Counted from the stretch's first letter, positions 40,998 through 51,471 are shown. The stretch is 51,850 bases of DNA from Syntrophobacterales bacterium (GCA_026417655.1 JAOACS010000017.1:1-51850); one strand, 5' to 3'. Program-made: numbers and translations. The notes: generated from the letters alone by a model not told the origin.

Positions 40998-42755
40998 TTA
41001 CATGTAGGGAAGCCCCTCAAGGGAGGGCTGAAGAGCCTTAACAATGGTGGCAATTTTCTCAACAAGCTCTGCCTCAGAGCACTCTACAATCTCAGAGGTT
41101 TTTCTTATTTTGATTTCAACAAGTCCCTTCTCTATCAATTTTTGACTCACTACCACTCGAATAGGAATTCCTAATAGATCAGCATCCTTGAACTTGACTC
41201 CAGGAGACTCATTACGATCATCCAAAAGCACCTCATAGTAAGAAGAAAGTGCCCGCTCACAACGTTCTGAAAGTTCCAAAACAGCAGGTTTTTGTCCTAC
41301 CGGCGATATGATCACCTGATAGGGTGCAACCGAAATAGGCCAAATAATTCCCGACTCATCATGCCACCTTTCAACTATCGCTGCCATAAGTCGTTCCACA
41401 CCAATCCCATAGCATCCCATAACCACTCGCTGGGTTTTGCCATTACGATCCAGATAGGTAACATTCATGGTATTTTCTTCCGTGTATTTAGTTCCAAGCT
41501 TGAAGGTATGCCCAAGCTCAATACCTCGCTCCATTGTAAGCAAACCTTTACCGCACTGAAGACAGCGGTCACCTTCTCGAACCTCTACAATATCGGCAAC
41601 CTCCCGAATTTCAAAATCCCTACCGGAGCGAACATTTTTGTAATGCACATCAGGTTTATTACCACCAGCTACATAGGACAACTTATCGGTCACAGAATCA
41701 TCTATAACTACCCTTATTCCAGGGTCAATATTAACGGGGGACAAAAAACCAGCATAAAGCCCAGTCCTCGAAAGTGTATCTTCTGAAGCCATAGAAAGTC
41801 TCACCGCCTTTAGATGATTCGCAAGCTTTGTCTCAGAGATATCAAAATCTCCTCTCGCTACAGCAAGGACAAGCTTTCCATCGGCCTCATAGGCGACGGT
41901 TTTGAGAAACCTATAGGGCTCTATTCCGAAAAAGGCCATAAGATCAGAGATCGTTTTTACATCTGGGGTATTAACTTCTTCCAGGGGAAGATCTATAGAA
42001 TCAACATTATCTAGACTCCGTTTCGATCGAATCTCCTTCGATCCCACTGCCTTCTCAGTATTGGCTCTATAACCACAGCTTTCGCACATAACGAACCTAT
42101 CCTCACCATAAGGGGATGGTAACATAAACTCATGGGATCCTGTTCCACCCATTATTCCTGTGTCTGCCTCAATGGGAATAGCGCTTAACTGGCATCGGGC
42201 AAAAATTTTAAGATAGGCATTATAAACCGAAGGGTAATAAGCATCGAGGTCTTCAAAGTCAGGATGAAAGCTATAGGCATCCTTCATTGTAAATTCTCTA
42301 ACTCGTAATAGCCCACCCCTTGGCCTTACCTCATCCCTTACTTTAGTCTGAATCTGATAAAGCATCACTGGTAGATCCCGATAAGATCTTATGAATTGCT
42401 TTGCTATGTCGGTTACCACTTCTTCGTGGGTCATGGCGAGAACCATTTCACGATTTTTTCTGTCGAAGAACCGAAAGAGTTCGGGGCCTATATCGTAGTA
42501 ACGACCCGTCTTTTTCCAAAGATCTGCCGGATTAAGCACAGGCATTGTTATTTCCTGACCATCTATAGCGTCCATCTCCTCCCGAATTATACGTTTGATA
42601 TTTTCTGCAACTCGATGGCCAAGAGGAAGGAGAGAGTAGATGCCAGCGGAGACGGGGTATATATATGAGGCACGAAGTAGTAATATATGAGACGGCGTTT
42701 CGGCCTCTTTTGGAACTTCGTAATAGGTATGAATAAAGGCCCTACTGTAACGCAT
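40998..42755 (-). CDS. proS: Prolyl-tRNA synthetase
   Basis: A bacterial-type class II synthetase, 585 residues, with an insertion domain (~220-400) for editing mischarged alanyl-tRNA. Motif 2 is [28 protein letters not shown], and motif 3 is [14 protein letters not shown]. The editing region contains [14 protein letters not shown] and [15 protein letters not shown]. The C-terminal anticodon domain has [34 protein letters not shown] precedes the ATG. It begins 16 bases after the small upstream gene. It charges the tRNA-Pro at 4845, among others. Confidence 0.97.
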   Translation of the reverse strand: MRYSRAFIHTYYEVPKEAETPSHILLLRASYIYPVSAGIYSLLPLGHRVAENIKRIIREEMDAIDGQEITMPVLNPADLWKKTGRYYDIGPELFRFFDRKNREMVLAMTHEEVVTDIAKQFIRSYRDLPVMLYQIQTKVRDEVRPRGGLLRVREFTMKDAYSFHPDFEDLDAYYPSVYNAYLKIFARCQLSAIPIEADTGIMGGTGSHEFMLPSPYGEDRFVMCESCGYRANTEKAVGSKEIRSKRSLDNVDSIDLPLEEVNTPDVKTISDLMAFFGIEPYRFLKTVAYEADGKLVLAVARGDFDISETKLANHLKAVRLSMASEDTLSRTGLYAGFLSPVNIDPGIRVVIDDSVTDKLSYVAGGNKPDVHYKNVRSGRDFEIREVADIVEVREGDRCLQCGKGLLTMERGIELGHTFKLGTKYTEENTMNVTYLDRNGKTQRVVMGCYGIGVERLMAAIVERWHDESGIIWPISVAPYQVIISPVGQKPAVLELSERCERALSSYYEVLLDDRNESPGVKFKDADLLGIPIRVVVSQKLIEKGLVEIKIRKTSEIVECSEAELVEKIATIVKALQPSLEGLPYM

Positions 42756-42771
42756 TGTAATCCTTCCTCCA

Positions 42772-42984
42772 TTAGTCCTTTGAACGGGAGGATTTTTCCT
42801 GTAAAGCCATATCGGTTATCTCCTCCAGTTCATGCGATCTAGCACTGATAACCGTCCTCTTTACAGCCCAAAATACATCATTAAAGTGCTGTTCAAAATT
42901 TGAAGGTGAAACACGCCCAAGCTCAATAAACTTTACAACAACTTCTTTAGCTATTTTAAGTATCTTCTCATCATCGGGATGCAT
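42772..42984 (-). CDS. Small hypothetical protein before proS
   Basis: A 70-residue charged protein from ATG 42984, which has AAGAGGG 6 bases upstream; an in-frame ATG 43008 would add 8 residues. The sequence [21 protein letters not shown], then [23 protein letters not shown], is likely helical and looks conserved rather than random. Function is unknown. Its stop is 16 bases from proS, so it is probably co-transcribed. Confidence 0.65.
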   Translation of the reverse strand: MHPDDEKILKIAKEVVVKFIELGRVSPSNFEQHFNDVFWAVKRTVISARSHELEEITDMALQEKSSRSKD

Positions 42985-43203
42985 AGAACAACCCTCTTTT
43001 TGAAACATTGAAGGAGACTACCCATAGAGAACTCGGAGAGGAACCAAGCATCCCTTAAGAAGGAAGGCCGGTATTTCTCTTAACTAGCTCGGTTCCATCT
43101 CCGGTGCGTGGAATACTCTCTTCAAGCATCCCAGCAATTATAGTATTATCACAATTCTAAGGCGAAGTGATAGAAAAAGAATCAAACTTGGAGATACCCT
43201 TTT

Positions 43204-44448
43204 ATGGAAGGCAACACTATAGTGACTTTTTTAATGTTTTGTCTGCTCTTTGGTCTCTCTGCTTTTTTTTCCGCTTCAGAAACAGCCTTTATGGCGGTTA
43301 ACCAACTAAGACTTAATATAAAAGCAGAAAAAGATCTGCGAGCTCAGATGGTAAAAAAAGTTCTAGAAAACACCGAAGGACTTTTAGGAACCCTCCTCAT
43401 ATGTAACAATTTCGTAAATGTTAGCCTATCCTCACTTGCTACTTCAATCGCCATCGGAATTGTAGGAGAGAGGGGAGTCATTTATGCTACCTTCACGGTA
43501 ACAGTATCTCTTCTTCTAATAGGGGAGATAATTCCAAAGACCTTCGCTAGCTACCATGCCGATTCTATGGCTTTAAGGGTAGTCCCCGCTGTCAGATTTC
43601 TTATGGTGGTCTTTACCCCTTTACTCCATTGCCTCCGTTGGATAATAAACGGCCTCGTAAAGCTCTTCGGTTGGGAAAAATGTCGACAGGATCCTATTAT
43701 TACTGAGGAAGAACTTGAGCATCTTATAGGCATAGACAGCGAGGCTGCAACCATCCCCAAACAAAAGCAGGATATGCTTCTTGGCGTTCTTCTCTTAGAT
43801 AAAACCATACTAAGGGACATTATGATTCCTTGGCGAGACGTAGTAGGTCTTCCCATCAACGCTTCCCGAGAGGAGGTTCTCAACATTATAGCTAAGACGA
43901 ATTTTTCCCGGTATCCCGTCTATGAAGAAGACCCTTCCAATGTTATAGGTTTCATCCATGTAAGGGACGTTCTACTTGCAACCTGCTCCGATATCGAAAC
44001 ATTTTCTCTAAAATCCATTCTAAGACCACCGCCTTTTGCCCCTGACCTTAGAACTATCCGCATGCAACTTGAAGTTTTCAAGAAGGAAAGAACCCATGTG
44101 GCCTTCGTAATAGATGAGTATGGGAATGTAGTTGGACTTGTTACTCTAGAAGATATACTGGAAGAGATAGTGGGAGATATTGAAGATGAATACGATGTTA
44201 GACAGGATCGCATAGTCTATCTTAAAGATGGATCGTGGATTATTGATGGCAAGGTCTTGATTCGTGACGTAAATAGAGTAACAGGACTTGATCTACCCGA
44301 GGAAGATGTTCGAACAATAGGAGGATTGATTATCCGACAACTTCAGCGTATCCCAGAACTAGGAGAAACCGTAAGTATAGGAAAAATTCGTCTTCAGGTG
44401 GTAAGCCTTAGAGGAAGAAAGATCGAAAGAGTAAGAGTTTCCCTATGA
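43204..44448 (+). CDS. CNNM/CorC-type membrane protein with CBS domains
   Basis: A 414-residue protein of the HlyC/CorC family, related to magnesium or cobalt efflux. The CNNM transmembrane domain (about 1-150) starts with LLFGLSAFFSASETAFMAV and contains LLGTLLICNNFVNV and LIGEIIPKTFASYHAD. Then come two CBS domains (~200-320: MIPWRDVVGLP, FSRYPVYEED, HVAFVIDEYGNVVGLVTLEDILEEIVGDIEDE) and a C-terminal CorC/HlyC FAD-linked-type domain. GGAG lies about 10 bases before the ATG. It overlaps rsmH by 4 bases; here it holds the place where mraZ often sits. Confidence 0.9.
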   Translation: MEGNTIVTFLMFCLLFGLSAFFSASETAFMAVNQLRLNIKAEKDLRAQMVKKVLENTEGLLGTLLICNNFVNVSLSSLATSIAIGIVGERGVIYATFTVTVSLLLIGEIIPKTFASYHADSMALRVVPAVRFLMVVFTPLLHCLRWIINGLVKLFGWEKCRQDPIITEEELEHLIGIDSEAATIPKQKQDMLLGVLLLDKTILRDIMIPWRDVVGLPINASREEVLNIIAKTNFSRYPVYEEDPSNVIGFIHVRDVLLATCSDIETFSLKSILRPPPFAPDLRTIRMQLEVFKKERTHVAFVIDEYGNVVGLVTLEDILEEIVGDIEDEYDVRQDRIVYLKDGSWIIDGKVLIRDVNRVTGLDLPEEDVRTIGGLIIRQLQRIPELGETVSIGKIRLQVVSLRGRKIERVRVSL

Positions 44449-45419
44449 AGGATCAGATTTACGAAGGTCAGAGAGTTTATCATAGACCGGTGCTACTTAA
44501 GGAAACAATCGATATTCTTCTGTCTCGGGAAGGGACCGTGTTCCTTGATGGAACTGTAGGATCAGGGGGGTACACCCAAGCCATTTTAGAAAGACTTTCC
44601 CCTAAAGGAGTTGTAATAGGCCTTGACAAAGATGATGCTGCCATCGAAAGGACCCAATCTCGCCTTAAACACTTTGTGGCCTCTGGGCAACTCAAGCTTT
44701 ACCAGGAAAGCTTTGATCGGTTTCCCGCTGTGCTACATAGGGAGGGGATAGATCAGATTGATGGAGCGGTGTTGGATCTTGGAGTCTCAATCGAACAGCT
44801 TATGGAAGCGGGACGAGGCTTTAGTTTTCTCTTGAACGGACCTCTTGACATGAGAATGGACAGAAGAATGAAAAAAACTGCTTCAGATCTTGTCATGGAA
44901 CTTTCAGAGAGGGAGCTTGCAGAGATTTTCCTTCGTTACGGAGAAGAACGTTACGCTAGACGTATTGCCAGTGCCATAGTGAAAGCAAGAAAATCTCGCC
45001 CCATAAAGACCACCGGAGATCTTGTAAATATTATTCTTTCTGTGCTTCCAGAAAAGGAGAAGAGATCAAGAATTCACCCTGCAACCAGAGTTTTCCAATC
45101 CCTAAGGATAACCCTCAATAAAGAACTTGAAGCTCTTTCCAACTTTTTAGATGTAGCCCTTGACTATATTCGTCCTGGAGGTGTGCTCTGTATTGTATCT
45201 TTTCATTCTCTTGAGGATAGGATAGTTAAGGAGAGATTTAAAGGCTGGGCTAGGAGCTGCTCATGCCCCCCTGGAACACTATTTTGTCAGTGCGAAGGAA
45301 AGCCAAAGGTGGTGATGTTAACCCGCAAGGCGATTAAGCCATCGGAGGATGAGATTAAGAGAAATCCAAGGGCAAGGAGCGCAAAGCTAAGGGCAGTAGC
45401 GAGATGGGTGTTAGGGTAA
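44445..45419 (+). CDS. rsmH: 16S rRNA m4C1402 methyltransferase
   Basis: RsmH (MraW) methylates N4 of C1402 in 16S rRNA. Motifs are YHRPVLLKETIDIL, FLDGTVGSGGYTQAIL (SAM site), GLDKDDAAI, LDLGVSIEQLMEAGRGFSFL, GPLDMRMD, and FHSLEDRIVKERF with the C-terminal LTRKAIKPSEDEIKRNPRARSAKLRA. 324 residues. It has ATGA overlap with the CorC-type gene and opens the division/cell-wall cluster. Confidence 0.97.
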   Translation: MKDQIYEGQRVYHRPVLLKETIDILLSREGTVFLDGTVGSGGYTQAILERLSPKGVVIGLDKDDAAIERTQSRLKHFVASGQLKLYQESFDRFPAVLHREGIDQIDGAVLDLGVSIEQLMEAGRGFSFLLNGPLDMRMDRRMKKTASDLVMELSERELAEIFLRYGEERYARRIASAIVKARKSRPIKTTGDLVNIILSVLPEKEKRSRIHPATRVFQSLRITLNKELEALSNFLDVALDYIRPGGVLCIVSFHSLEDRIVKERFKGWARSCSCPPGTLFCQCEGKPKVVMLTRKAIKPSEDEIKRNPRARSAKLRAVARWVLG

Positions 45420-45438
45420 AGGGTTTTAGGAGTAATAA

Positions 45439-45774
45439 GTGGTAAGAATACTCTATTTTATAGTAGCGCTCATCATAGTTATTATGGCCTTTTTTTACAT
45501 GTGGCTTAGAACTGAACAGGTCCGCTACGGCTATCTTATCTCCCAACGTTACGAACACCTGCTGGAACTTAGGAGAACCAATGAAAAACTAAAGTTAGAA
45601 TGGAGCCTACTCACAAGCCCTACTAACCTTCAGGAGATAGCCCAGAAAGAGTTTTCCATGAGACCCCCAAAACTCCAGGAGATAATTTTTGTCCCTATTC
45701 CATCGGATCTTTTTAGAAATTCGGAATCAACCGAAACAGAGAGTTATTACAACCTGGAGCCAACATGTTCCTGA
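45439..45774 (+). CDS. ftsL: Cell division protein FtsL-like
   Basis: A small bitopic protein of 111 residues: a short N-terminus, one membrane segment (FIVALIIVIMAFFYMWL), then a coiled-coil-like periplasmic part (LLELRRTNEKLKLEWSLLTSPTNLQEIA). FtsL sequences are poorly conserved, so the call rests on size, topology and place between rsmH and ftsI. It would join FtsB and FtsQ at the septum. The start is GTG 45439 with AGGAG 6 bases upstream. It overlaps ftsI by 10 bases. Confidence 0.85.
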   Translation: MVRILYFIVALIIVIMAFFYMWLRTEQVRYGYLISQRYEHLLELRRTNEKLKLEWSLLTSPTNLQEIAQKEFSMRPPKLQEIIFVPIPSDLFRNSESTETESYYNLEPTCS

Positions 45775-47534
45775 AACGACTTAAGTTCACTAAAGAGCGA
45801 TCGAGGTTCGATTTTGTTCTCTATCTCCTATCCTTTTTTGTCATCGGAATGTTTGGTGCTATATTAGGCAGAGCCTTCCAGTTTCAGATAATTGAACGGG
45901 AAAGTTGGCGATCACGATACGAGGCACAAATTTATGCTGACTTAACCACTCCTCTTTTCCGCCGTCCTATCCTTGACCGAAAGGGATTACCTCTCGCTAT
46001 GTCTGTGGAAGAGTCGTCACTTTTCGTAAATCCAAAACTCATATCTAATCCAGAAGCGGTGTCGAAAACCCTTGCTCCCATTATAGGATTATCACCGGCG
46101 GAAATATCACATCGTATAGGAAAATCGGGCAGGTTTGTCCTTATCAAAAGATTCATCTCAGATCAACAGGCGGAAAAAATACGACAATTAAACATAAACG
46201 GACTCTATCTTGTTCGGGAGGCCAAGCGGTTTTATCCGAAAAGATGGCTAGCAGGACAATTAATTGGTTTCGTAGGAATAGACGGAACTGGACTTGAAGG
46301 GATCGAGAAATATTATGACACCTGTTTAAGGGCTACTCCAGAAAAAAAGAGATTCATAAGGGATGGACTCGTTAGAACACTTTGGTTAAGTGACGACCCT
46401 CCTTCTGGAGAAGATCAGAGGGGAGCTCTGGTGTTGACTCTAGATTCCTACATTCAATATGTCACCGAGAAGGAACTGGCCAGTGCAGCTGAAAAATACC
46501 GAGCAGAATCTGCTCAGGCCATAGTTATGGATGCAAGAAGTTTTGAAATTCTGGCCATGGCGAATTGGCCTCCCTTTGATCCGAATTTTTACAACTTTTC
46601 CAGCCCTGAGATATGGAAAAACCGGGCTATTGTAGATACCTTTGAACCTGGTTCAAGCTTCAAGGCTATTCTTGCAGCAGCACTACTTGAAGAGGGGCTT
46701 GTTAAACCTACAGACCGTATATTCTGTGAAAACGGTTCCTTCAAAGTTCCTGGACACATAATAAGAGATGTTCACCCCCATGGGTGGATCGATTTTTCTC
46801 AGGTGATTCAGTTTTCAAGTAACATTGGCTCCGCAAAACTTGCTATGAATCTCGGGGCAAAACTTTATGCTTCATATATTGCAAAATTTGGTTTTGGACG
46901 ACAAACAGGTATTGATCTCCCTGGAGAGGCATCGGGGCTGGTGAGACCATGGGAGAAATGGCGACCTCTTGACCTAGCAACGGCTGCCTTTGGTCAGGGA
47001 ATAGGCGTAACGTTAATTCAACTTACAAGAGCCTTTGGAGCCATAACAAACGATGGAATTATGGGTGTTCCTAAGGTATTAAAGGAGGCAGCCATTTTAG
47101 AGTCTAAATGCCCAGAGGAACCAAAAGAGAGCATGCAAAGGATCGTCTCGGTCTCTACAGCAAAAACTCTTAAGAGAATCCTTAAAAAAGTAACAGAAGA
47201 AGGCGGAACGGGAGTATCAGCTCAGGTGCCTGGCTACGAGGTTGGAGGAAAAACTGGAACGGCTCAAAAGCTGGATCCTCAAACGGGAACATACTCTCGA
47301 AGAGATTACGCTTCCATCTTCGTGGGTTTTGCACCTCTTGAAGACTCACGAATTGTTATAGCCGTAGTTGTTCATAATCCAAGAGGAGCTACCTATGGAG
47401 GAGTTGTTGCAGGACCAGTTTTTAGAGAGATCGCAATGAAGGTTCTTCCCTATCTAGGGGTTCCTCACGATCAGGGAAAGATTCTTCAAGAAGCTGAAAA
47501 AATGGACATAAGAAGTGTAGCGAAAAGATATTGA
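45765..47534 (+). CDS. ftsI: Septal peptidoglycan transpeptidase (FtsI/PBP3)
   Basis: A class B penicillin-binding protein of 589 residues. One membrane segment at about 19-41 (YLLSFFVIGMFGAILGRAF) anchors it. The dimerisation domain has RRPILDRKGLPLAMSV. The transpeptidase carries all three motifs: the active serine in EPGSSFKAI (SxxK), FSSNIGSAKLA (SxN) and GGKTGTAQK (KTG). No PASTA domain is seen. It links glycan strands at the division septum. ATG 45765 has GGAG 6 bases upstream. Confidence 0.96.
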   Translation: MFLKRLKFTKERSRFDFVLYLLSFFVIGMFGAILGRAFQFQIIERESWRSRYEAQIYADLTTPLFRRPILDRKGLPLAMSVEESSLFVNPKLISNPEAVSKTLAPIIGLSPAEISHRIGKSGRFVLIKRFISDQQAEKIRQLNINGLYLVREAKRFYPKRWLAGQLIGFVGIDGTGLEGIEKYYDTCLRATPEKKRFIRDGLVRTLWLSDDPPSGEDQRGALVLTLDSYIQYVTEKELASAAEKYRAESAQAIVMDARSFEILAMANWPPFDPNFYNFSSPEIWKNRAIVDTFEPGSSFKAILAAALLEEGLVKPTDRIFCENGSFKVPGHIIRDVHPHGWIDFSQVIQFSSNIGSAKLAMNLGAKLYASYIAKFGFGRQTGIDLPGEASGLVRPWEKWRPLDLATAAFGQGIGVTLIQLTRAFGAITNDGIMGVPKVLKEAAILESKCPEEPKESMQRIVSVSTAKTLKRILKKVTEEGGTGVSAQVPGYEVGGKTGTAQKLDPQTGTYSRRDYASIFVGFAPLEDSRIVIAVVVHNPRGATYGGVVAGPVFREIAMKVLPYLGVPHDQGKILQEAEKMDIRSVAKRY

Positions 47535-47548
47535 CGGGGAGTATGTCT

Positions 47549-49147
47549 ATGGGAGAGAGTATTCGGAAACTCACTGTGTCCTATCTTATCGATTGTCTCA
47601 ATCGCTACGGTGTTAGGGCAGAACTCGCTGAAGGAAGTCCGGAAACGGTCATAACTGGAATTACAACGGACAGTAGAACAGTAGAACGTGGAGAAATTTT
47701 TGTTGCTATAAGGGGCACCCATAGGGATGGGCATCTTTTTATACCGGATGCCATAAAAAGAGGAGCCTCCGCCATAATAAGGCAGTATAATAATTATGAA
47801 TTGGATCTTAAAGGGAACCAAAATGTTGCAATCTTAAATGTTTCCGACTCTCAGAAGGCAGTAGCCCTTGCGGCTGCAGCCCTCTATGAGTTCCCAACGG
47901 AAAGGCTACATCTTATTGGAGTTACCGGGACAAATGGGAAAACGACCACAACGGTCCTCATTGAAGCCATATATAGGCAGGCAGGTTTTGAGATAGGACG
48001 AGTTGGCACAATTGGATACCATTGGAAAGGTAAGGCTATATCGGCACCCCTTACAACCCCAGACCCTATCATGCTTCAACAACTCTTTGCTGAGATGGCA
48101 AACGATGGAGTGACCCACGTTGTTATGGAGGTCTCATCTCATGCCCTCTACCAAAAGCGAGTCTTTGGCTGCTCCTATGATATAGCCGTCTTTACCAATC
48201 TATCCCACGACCACTTGGATTTTCACGAAACTATGGAAGACTACTTTCAAGCAAAAAGCTTACTGTTTTTAGAACACCTGGCAAAATCAAGAGGGTGTGC
48301 AGTAATAAACATAGATGATCCTTACGGTATTAAACTTACGAGTATCCTCAGGGGAGAACCTATTGAAATAATTACCTACGGCATTCAAAATAATTCCTCC
48401 CTAATTCGTCCTCTTTCTTATTGTTGTGATCCTAACAAAACGTTGGTAGCTGTAAAGACACCTATGGGGGAGATGTCCATTAAGACAAAACTCCTTGGCC
48501 GCCTAAATGTCTATAATATTCTTGCTGCTATAGGAGTAGGTGTTAGTGCTGGGATCACCCTTAGGGATATCTCTGAAGGGATAGCTTCTGTTGAAGGAGT
48601 TGACGGAAGGCTACAAAAAGTCTCTATAGATGCACCCTTTTATGTGATAGTGGACTATGCTCACACGCCGGATGCTATGGAGAAGGCTCTCTCCTGCATA
48701 AGGGAATGGGCATCTAATAGAATTATCGCCCTTTTTGGCTGTGGTGGAGATAGGGATAGGACAAAGAGGCCTCTTATGGCTCATGTCGCAACAAAATATG
48801 CCGATATAATAATAATAACGAGCGACAACCCTAGGACAGAGGACCCCTTAAAAATCATCGAAGATATCCTTAAAGGGATCCCCGATGACTGGATCTTAAT
48901 TGAGGTTCCAGAAGGAAATTCAAAACAGGTAATTAGTCCCTCTCAACACTTTTACGTTATTCCTGACAGACGCGAAGCAATAAAAACTTCTCTTAAAATC
49001 GCCAAGCCAGGGGATGTGATATTTATTGGTGGCAAAGGACACGAAACCTATCAAATAATAGGTCAGGAAAAGCTTCCCTTCGATGACCGATGCGTTGTAA
49101 GGGAATGTTATGATGAGATATGTAGAATGTCACCCTCAAACCCTTAG
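47549..49147 (+). CDS. murE: UDP-MurNAc-tripeptide synthetase
   Basis: MurE adds the third residue of the peptidoglycan stem peptide. The ATP site is VTGTNGKTTTTVLIEA. YAHTPDAMEKAL, FGCGGDRDRTKRPLM and ITSDNPRTEDP follow; DNPR is the meso-diaminopimelate-binding motif. ATG 47549 with GGGGAG about 7 bases upstream is the best start; TTG 47531 and ATG 47543 are less likely. It gives 532 residues. The cluster stops here: convergent rel overlaps its end by 4 bases, so murF, mraY and the rest lie elsewhere. Confidence 0.95.
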   Translation: MGESIRKLTVSYLIDCLNRYGVRAELAEGSPETVITGITTDSRTVERGEIFVAIRGTHRDGHLFIPDAIKRGASAIIRQYNNYELDLKGNQNVAILNVSDSQKAVALAAAALYEFPTERLHLIGVTGTNGKTTTTVLIEAIYRQAGFEIGRVGTIGYHWKGKAISAPLTTPDPIMLQQLFAEMANDGVTHVVMEVSSHALYQKRVFGCSYDIAVFTNLSHDHLDFHETMEDYFQAKSLLFLEHLAKSRGCAVINIDDPYGIKLTSILRGEPIEIITYGIQNNSSLIRPLSYCCDPNKTLVAVKTPMGEMSIKTKLLGRLNVYNILAAIGVGVSAGITLRDISEGIASVEGVDGRLQKVSIDAPFYVIVDYAHTPDAMEKALSCIREWASNRIIALFGCGGDRDRTKRPLMAHVATKYADIIIITSDNPRTEDPLKIIEDILKGIPDDWILIEVPEGNSKQVISPSQHFYVIPDRREAIKTSLKIAKPGDVIFIGGKGHETYQIIGQEKLPFDDRCVVRECYDEICRMSPSNP

Positions 49148-51471
49148 GACAACCTCTCTACTTCATAAATTGTCTCTTCGCTCTTAAGAGCCATGATGAC
49201 TTTCTTTAGGTGTTCAACATCCTTGACACTAACCTTAATATGACCCTCATGGGTGCCGTCCGGTAAGGATTTTAGGCGTATATCAACTATTTCAGCATCC
49301 ATCGTATCAAGAGATGAGTTAATTGCAGCAATGGCCCCCTTCTTGTTGGAAAAAACAATCCTAATAGGGACGACATACTGACCATTCCCAAGCCCTTCTT
49401 TTCCCATCCCGGTCTGTTTCTGCCATAGGATAGGATCCCACTCAACATCTATAAGTCTCTCCCTTTCCGCTTGCTTTACGTTGTAACAATCTCTACGGTG
49501 AATAGTCACTCCACGGCCACGGGTTATATATCCAACTATAGGTTCTCCGGGTAGAGGATTACAACAATGGGCAAAGCGAGTAAGAACATCGCCACTTCCT
49601 AGAATTTTTACAAAGGACCTTGGTAGTTTTCCTTCGGAAGAAGGTGGTTCCTTCTTCACTGTTACGGTTTCTTCTATCGGTAATTCACCTTCCTCCTTTT
49701 TACCTGATATCCCTATGGTTGCTTTAATCTCTGGCACTAATCTTCCTAATATCTGAAGAGGCGTAATCTTTCTGAAACCAACATTTGCCATTAGATCATC
49801 GACAGAATAGAGAGAAAAGCTTTTAGCCACTTCAATAAGCTTAGGAGAATTGAGATACTCGTTAAAGTTTATTCCTTTCTTTCTAAAATCTCTCTCGCAT
49901 ATCTCTTTTCCTTCAGCTATAGCTCTTTGGTATTCTTCCACTTTGAGCCATTGTCTGATACGATTTCTAGCTTTAGAGGTCTTAACAAAGTTTAACCAAT
50001 CCCTACTAGGTCTCTGCCTTTTAGAGGTTATAATCTCAATAACATCACCATTTTGTAGTTCATACCTAAGAGGCACAATCTTACCGTTTGATCTGGCTCC
50101 TATACACCTGTGTCCAAGCTCTGTGTGGATATTGTAGGCAAAATCTACAGGTGTGGATCCCTTTGGAAGAACTTTAATATCGCCTGCAGGAGTAAATACA
50201 TAGACCTCGTTTGGAAAGAGTTCCTTTTCCATGAGCTGTCGGAAGGCCTTCTTTAAGTGCTCCGGGGTATTTTTAGCTTCCAAGATGTTACGAAGTGTTA
50301 AATAACACTGCTGTTCAGAAAGGTTAGCGCCCTCAGTCTGTCCCTCCTTGTATAGCCAATGGGCGGCTATACCATTGTTGGCTACCTGATCCATTTCCCT
50401 TGTTCGTATCTGAATCTCCATTGGCTCTCCATGATCACCCTTAACCGTTATGTGGATGGACTGATAACCATTCGGTTTAGGACATTGTATAAAATTCTTG
50501 TACCTTCCAGGGATCGGTTCCCAGTGGCTTTGAACAATACTAAGAACCTTGTAGCAATCGTCTATCGTATCGACAATAATCCTGAAGGCGATGAGATCAT
50601 AAATCCTGTTAATATCAATACTTTGGGCAAGCATTTTCTTGTAAATGCTGTAAATATGTTTAGATCGACCAAGAACATGAGCTTGAATGCCTTCCTTGGA
50701 AAGGATCGAATACAAAAGTCGCCTGACCTCTTCTATATAACGATTCCGCTCCTCTTCAGTCTTTGCGAGCTTTCGAACTATATTATGGTAAGCTTCCGGT
50801 TCAAGTATACAAAAGGCAAGATTTTCCAAATCCTTTTTGATCCACTCAATGCCAAGTCTTGCTGCAAGAGGTGCATAAACATCTAGAGTTTCCCTGGCAA
50901 GATTTATCATAGCAGGGGTTCGTAAATCCTTTTCAGGATCACTCTTTAGAATATCTAGGGTCCTTCTTATCTCGTCAAGGCGATCTGCAAGTTTTACAAA
51001 TATGACCCGGATGTCCCTAGAGATAGCTAAAAGCATTTTGCGAAAATACTCGGCCCGATCTTCCTGATCTTCTTTCTCCTTAGGATTGACTTTTTGAGTA
51101 TAGCTTAGCCGGTTTAGTCTAGTAACTCCGTCAACAATCCTGGCGATATCGGGGGAGAATTTAAGGCTTAAGAAATCAACGGGATCAACCGATTTGATGT
51201 AAAACCTTTCCAATACATCGTGTAAAATGCCCGATGCTATAGTTTCTTCATCCAGCTTCATATCAGATAGGATTGAGCCTACAGAAAGATTGTGAACAAG
51301 AAAGCTTGCTCTATTGCCGTTTGAAATCCCAACGGAAGAGGTTTTACTACGCAAGGGTTTGAGGACTCGAGCCGCAAAAACATAGGCTCTTTCAAGTAGA
51401 CGTATATTGGCTTCGGGGTAGTAATCGAGAATTTTATCAAGAATTTGGAAAAAAAAGACATCACCCTTCAC
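49144..51471 (-). CDS. rel: RelA/SpoT (p)ppGpp synthetase with altered hydrolase motif
   Basis: A 775-residue long RSH protein: hydrolase domain ~20-190, synthetase ~235-370, TGS ~430-490 (VYVFTPAGDIKVLPKGSTPVDFAYNIHTELGHRC), a helical/zinc-type region with RFAHCCNPLPGEPIVGYITRGRGVTIHRRDC, and a C-terminal ACT domain. The synthetase looks intact: DLIAFRIIVDTIDDCY, GRYKNFIQCPKPNGYQSIH and EIQIRTREM. The hydrolase keeps metal ligands His60, His84-Asp85 and Asp163 and Glu88, but HDVLERF has Arg89 where the family has Asp, and DRLDEIRRTL has Glu167 where it has Asn. It may be a synthetase with weak or no hydrolysis. It abuts ispG with a 4-base overlap. Confidence 0.93.
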   Translation of the reverse strand: MKGDVFFFQILDKILDYYPEANIRLLERAYVFAARVLKPLRSKTSSVGISNGNRASFLVHNLSVGSILSDMKLDEETIASGILHDVLERFYIKSVDPVDFLSLKFSPDIARIVDGVTRLNRLSYTQKVNPKEKEDQEDRAEYFRKMLLAISRDIRVIFVKLADRLDEIRRTLDILKSDPEKDLRTPAMINLARETLDVYAPLAARLGIEWIKKDLENLAFCILEPEAYHNIVRKLAKTEEERNRYIEEVRRLLYSILSKEGIQAHVLGRSKHIYSIYKKMLAQSIDINRIYDLIAFRIIVDTIDDCYKVLSIVQSHWEPIPGRYKNFIQCPKPNGYQSIHITVKGDHGEPMEIQIRTREMDQVANNGIAAHWLYKEGQTEGANLSEQQCYLTLRNILEAKNTPEHLKKAFRQLMEKELFPNEVYVFTPAGDIKVLPKGSTPVDFAYNIHTELGHRCIGARSNGKIVPLRYELQNGDVIEIITSKRQRPSRDWLNFVKTSKARNRIRQWLKVEEYQRAIAEGKEICERDFRKKGINFNEYLNSPKLIEVAKSFSLYSVDDLMANVGFRKITPLQILGRLVPEIKATIGISGKKEEGELPIEETVTVKKEPPSSEGKLPRSFVKILGSGDVLTRFAHCCNPLPGEPIVGYITRGRGVTIHRRDCYNVKQAERERLIDVEWDPILWQKQTGMGKEGLGNGQYVVPIRIVFSNKKGAIAAINSSLDTMDAEIVDIRLKSLPDGTHEGHIKVSVKDVEHLKKVIMALKSEETIYEVERLS

